A stretch of DNA of 57,742 nt from Bacteroidetes bacterium QS_9_68_14 (GTDB taxonomy: Bacteria; Bacteroidota; Rhodothermia; Rhodothermales; Salinibacteraceae): positions 1-57,742 of the forward strand of contig PXTT01000051.1 of the NCBI GenBank assembly GCA_003022535.1. Direction: 5' to 3'. Each line of letters starts with the position of its first letter. Positions within the stretch are counted from its first letter, which is position 1. Positions 55,941 to 57,742 of the stretch are shown here, one piece after another. The position numbers and the translations under genes are program-made. The notes under the pieces were generated by a model. The model was not told the DNA's origin. It saw nothing but the letters and a program-made list of their open reading frames with translations, and made no database searches.

Positions 55941-56927
55941 TCATTGCGTGGCTGCCGTCTGCGCCCGCGCTTGCGAAGCGCCGGGCGCCTGCGCCGAGTC
56001 AGCGGGGGGCACCCACTCGGCCACGAGCCGGCGGGGGTTGTTGATCCAGTCGCGGGCGGCGCTCATCTTGTCGGTCACGTCACTGTTGGGCTGGAAGGGC
56101 TGCATCAAGCTGTTGAGCGCCTCGTCCTCATTCACGCGCACGTTGTCGAAGAACTGCACGACACGCTCGGAGTGGCGGTCATCGAAGGTCGTGTCGGCGA
56201 CCATGACGATGTTTTCCGGCTCTCCAAAGACCGGCGACTGGCCCGTCTGCGCGCCTTCGAGGTAGCGCAGGTCAAAGCGCGCCCACTTCCAGTGCGGCTT
56301 CCAGCCGGTTACTACGACGGGCTGGTCTGCCTGCGTGGCCGAGCGCAGGGCCGACCACGCCGCCGGACCGCTGGAGGCGAGCACGTCGAAGCCGCCGATG
56401 TTACCGTTTTCCAACACCTCGCGCGCCTGTTGGTTGATCTCCGCCCCGCTCTCGATGCCGTGAATCTCGCCGTCAAGCTCGTTGCGGTACGTCGGCAGGT
56501 CCGTCACGCTCTCGAGCTTCGAGGAGGCTGGCACTACCAGCCCCACCGACGTGCTGTCATACCACTGCCCCACTTTCGTGAGCGCTCCCTCGTACTTTTG
56601 CCAGCCGCTCTGGTGGGTCGTCGGCAGCCACACCTCCGTAAACACGTCCGCGTCCCCGGAGGCTACTGACGAAAAGGCCAGCCCCGCGCCGGTCACCTCG
56701 GTGCGCTCTACCTCCATCCCCAGGCTGTCGGTGAGGAGCGCGTCCATCACGTGCGCCATGGCCACGCCCTCCACCCAGTTGACGTAGACCAGGTGGATGT
56801 TCTTTTCGTTGCCCTGCGCAGCGCCGGAGTCCGAGCTGCCGCAGCCGGTGGTAAGCACACCGCCCGCCAACAGAAGCGCTGCGGCGAAGGCGGCGAAAAC
56901 GTTTCGCGTCGGGGGGGGGATGCACAT
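55941..56927 (-). CDS. Glycine betaine/proline ABC transporter substrate-binding lipoprotein
   Basis: 328 residues from MCIPPPTRNVFAAFAAALLL with lipobox LTTGC. OpuAC-family landmarks are IHLVYVNWVEGVAMAHVMDA, DVFTEVWLPTTHQSGWQKYE and VVVTGWKPHWKWARFDLRYL, the last with the Trp residues that cage quaternary ammonium groups. The start codon is followed by a C9 run, so the signal-peptide frame is sensitive to base-count error. It follows the permease gene by about 205 bp and delivers the osmolyte to it. Confidence 0.92.
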   Translation of the reverse strand: MCIPPPTRNVFAAFAAALLLAGGVLTTGCGSSDSGAAQGNEKNIHLVYVNWVEGVAMAHVMDALLTDSLGMEVERTEVTGAGLAFSSVASGDADVFTEVWLPTTHQSGWQKYEGALTKVGQWYDSTSVGLVVPASSKLESVTDLPTYRNELDGEIHGIESGAEINQQAREVLENGNIGGFDVLASSGPAAWSALRSATQADQPVVVTGWKPHWKWARFDLRYLEGAQTGQSPVFGEPENIVMVADTTFDDRHSERVVQFFDNVRVNEDEALNSLMQPFQPNSDVTDKMSAARDWINNPRRLVAEWVPPADSAQAPGASQARAQTAATQ

Positions 56928-57131
56928 AGAAGCGTGGAGGTTTGGGAAAACTTGTCCGCTCGCTTTGCTCGCCGGATCCGGGTCTGGATCGCCGGCGACA
57001 TGGAGTTCACCATCTGCTATTCGCAATCCATCATTTGCGTTCTCACCAAAATTGGAAGCACTGACCTGAGCGGCAGGCCGCCTCGCGCAGCAGCCCGTTC
57101 GTTCGAAGGCGATGCGCGCTACGCCGTGCTG

Positions 57132-57742
57132 CTACGCCGTGCCGCTACGGACTTCCCCGGCGGCGGCCTTCGCGCCGATGGCCTGCGTGACGCGGTCGAG
57201 AAAAATGGCCAGGATGACAATAGCCAGCCCCCCGTTAAAGCCGGTGGCGATGTCGAGTTGCGTGATGCCGGTCATCACCGGCTGGCCCAGGCCGCTCGCG
57301 CCAATCAGCGCGGCGATGACGACCATCGAGAGCGAGAGCATAATGGTCTGGTTGACCCCGGCCATGATGGTGGGCAAGGCGATGGGCAGTTCCACTTTCA
57401 TCAGCATCTGCGGCGTCGTGGCGCCGAAGGAGCGCGCCGCCTCGACGACCTCAGTGTCGACTTGGCGAATGCCGAGGTTCGTGAGCCGCACCACCGGCGG
57501 GGTGGCGAAGATGAACGTGGCGATGACGCCGGGCACCTCCCCCAGCCCGAAGAGCAGCACCGCCGGAATGAGGTAGACGAACGCCGGCATCGTCTGCATG
57601 AAGTCCAGCACGGGCCGCAGCACCTGATTGACGATCCGGCTCTTCGAGGCCCAGATGCCCAGCGGCACCCCCACCAGCAGCGACAGCAGCGTCGCCACGA
57701 GGATCAGCGCCAGCGTCTGCATCAAGAGCGTCCAGAAGTTCG
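57132..57742 (-). CDS. Glycine betaine ABC transporter permease (partial)
   Basis: The gene is open at the right edge; at least 203 residues are visible. The binding-protein-dependent permease EAA loop is EAARSFGATTPQMLMKVELP, and LIGASGLGQPVMTGITQLDI is typical of the ProW/OpuAB group. Multiple membrane helices. The ATPase gene probably lies further right. Together with the lipoprotein it imports compatible solutes, consistent with life in salt. Confidence 0.92.
   Translation of the reverse strand, partial: NFWTLLMQTLALILVATLLSLLVGVPLGIWASKSRIVNQVLRPVLDFMQTMPAFVYLIPAVLLFGLGEVPGVIATFIFATPPVVRLTNLGIRQVDTEVVEAARSFGATTPQMLMKVELPIALPTIMAGVNQTIMLSLSMVVIAALIGASGLGQPVMTGITQLDIATGFNGGLAIVILAIFLDRVTQAIGAKAAAGEVRSGTA

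Overview
The window is a GC-rich (roughly two-thirds G+C by eye), gene-dense chromosomal stretch from a Gram-negative bacterium, most likely a member of the Bacteroidota class Rhodothermia (Salinibacter/Rubricoccus-like). The support is inferential: Mla, Lpt and BamA/TamB outer-membrane machinery, a menaquinone gene set, a very long OstA-like LptA, an rpsF-rpsR-rplI cluster without ssb, weak Shine-Dalgarno signals, TAnnTTTG-like promoter elements, and acidic low-complexity tails plus a glycine-betaine uptake system that fit a salt-adapted organism. No rRNA, tRNA, CRISPR array, prophage or large plasmid signature was seen.

Layout. 1-3566 (minus): start of the division/cell-wall cluster mraZ-rsmH-ftsL-ftsI, with ftsI running off the left edge. 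3567-3960: an elaborate divergent regulatory region between mraZ and a lexA-like gene, with MraZ-type GTGGG repeats and a nested symmetric set of inverted repeats. 3961-9590 (plus): lexA-like repressor, ArsA/Get3-like ATPase with an HSP20 tail, HMG-CoA reductase, an SMP-30-type lipoprotein and a small two-gene cassette of lower GC. 9753-25867 (minus): small membrane protein, AI-2E-family protein, Mla lipid transporter (D, F, E), TamB (frameshifted), TamA/BamA-like barrel, YihY, a broken PH-domain gene and clpX. 26297-27925 (plus): pgeF and an asparaginase-domain protein. 28263-33478 (minus): a small hypothetical, rplI, rpsR, rpsF, prfA, glmS. 33994-34599: DUF4382-like lipoprotein. 34725-38575 (minus): lptC-lptA-lptB. 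38776-40401 (plus): STAS protein plus receiver-PP2C phosphatase, a partner-switching pair. 40490-44334 (minus): menA-menC-menE, divergent from ispH. 44595-52397 (plus): ispH, a MITE-like element, methyltransferase, M20 dipeptidase, ggt, a Gfo/Idh-like protein, slipin. 52401-54820: decayed MNT-HEPN toxin-antitoxin genes next to a poly(A)-polymerase/CCA-transferase gene whose catalytic segment is missing at an inverted repeat. 54996-57742: Pmp3-like peptide, a hypothetical, and part of a glycine-betaine ABC transporter.

Functionally the region concentrates envelope biogenesis (peptidoglycan, LPS export, phospholipid transport, barrel assembly), isoprenoid/quinone synthesis (HMG-CoA reductase, IspH, MenA/C/E) and core translation. 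The most unusual points are: a LexA-like protein that appears unable to self-cleave, facing a symmetric multi-dyad operator; a pcnB-type gene lacking its nucleotidyltransferase motifs at a roughly 80-bp inverted repeat whose arms each end at a start codon; a nearby toxin-antitoxin pair broken in both genes; a 198-bp MITE-like element; and HMG-CoA reductase and IspH in the same neighbourhood. Several lesions are single-base changes in G/C runs, so sequencing or assembly error must be excluded first.
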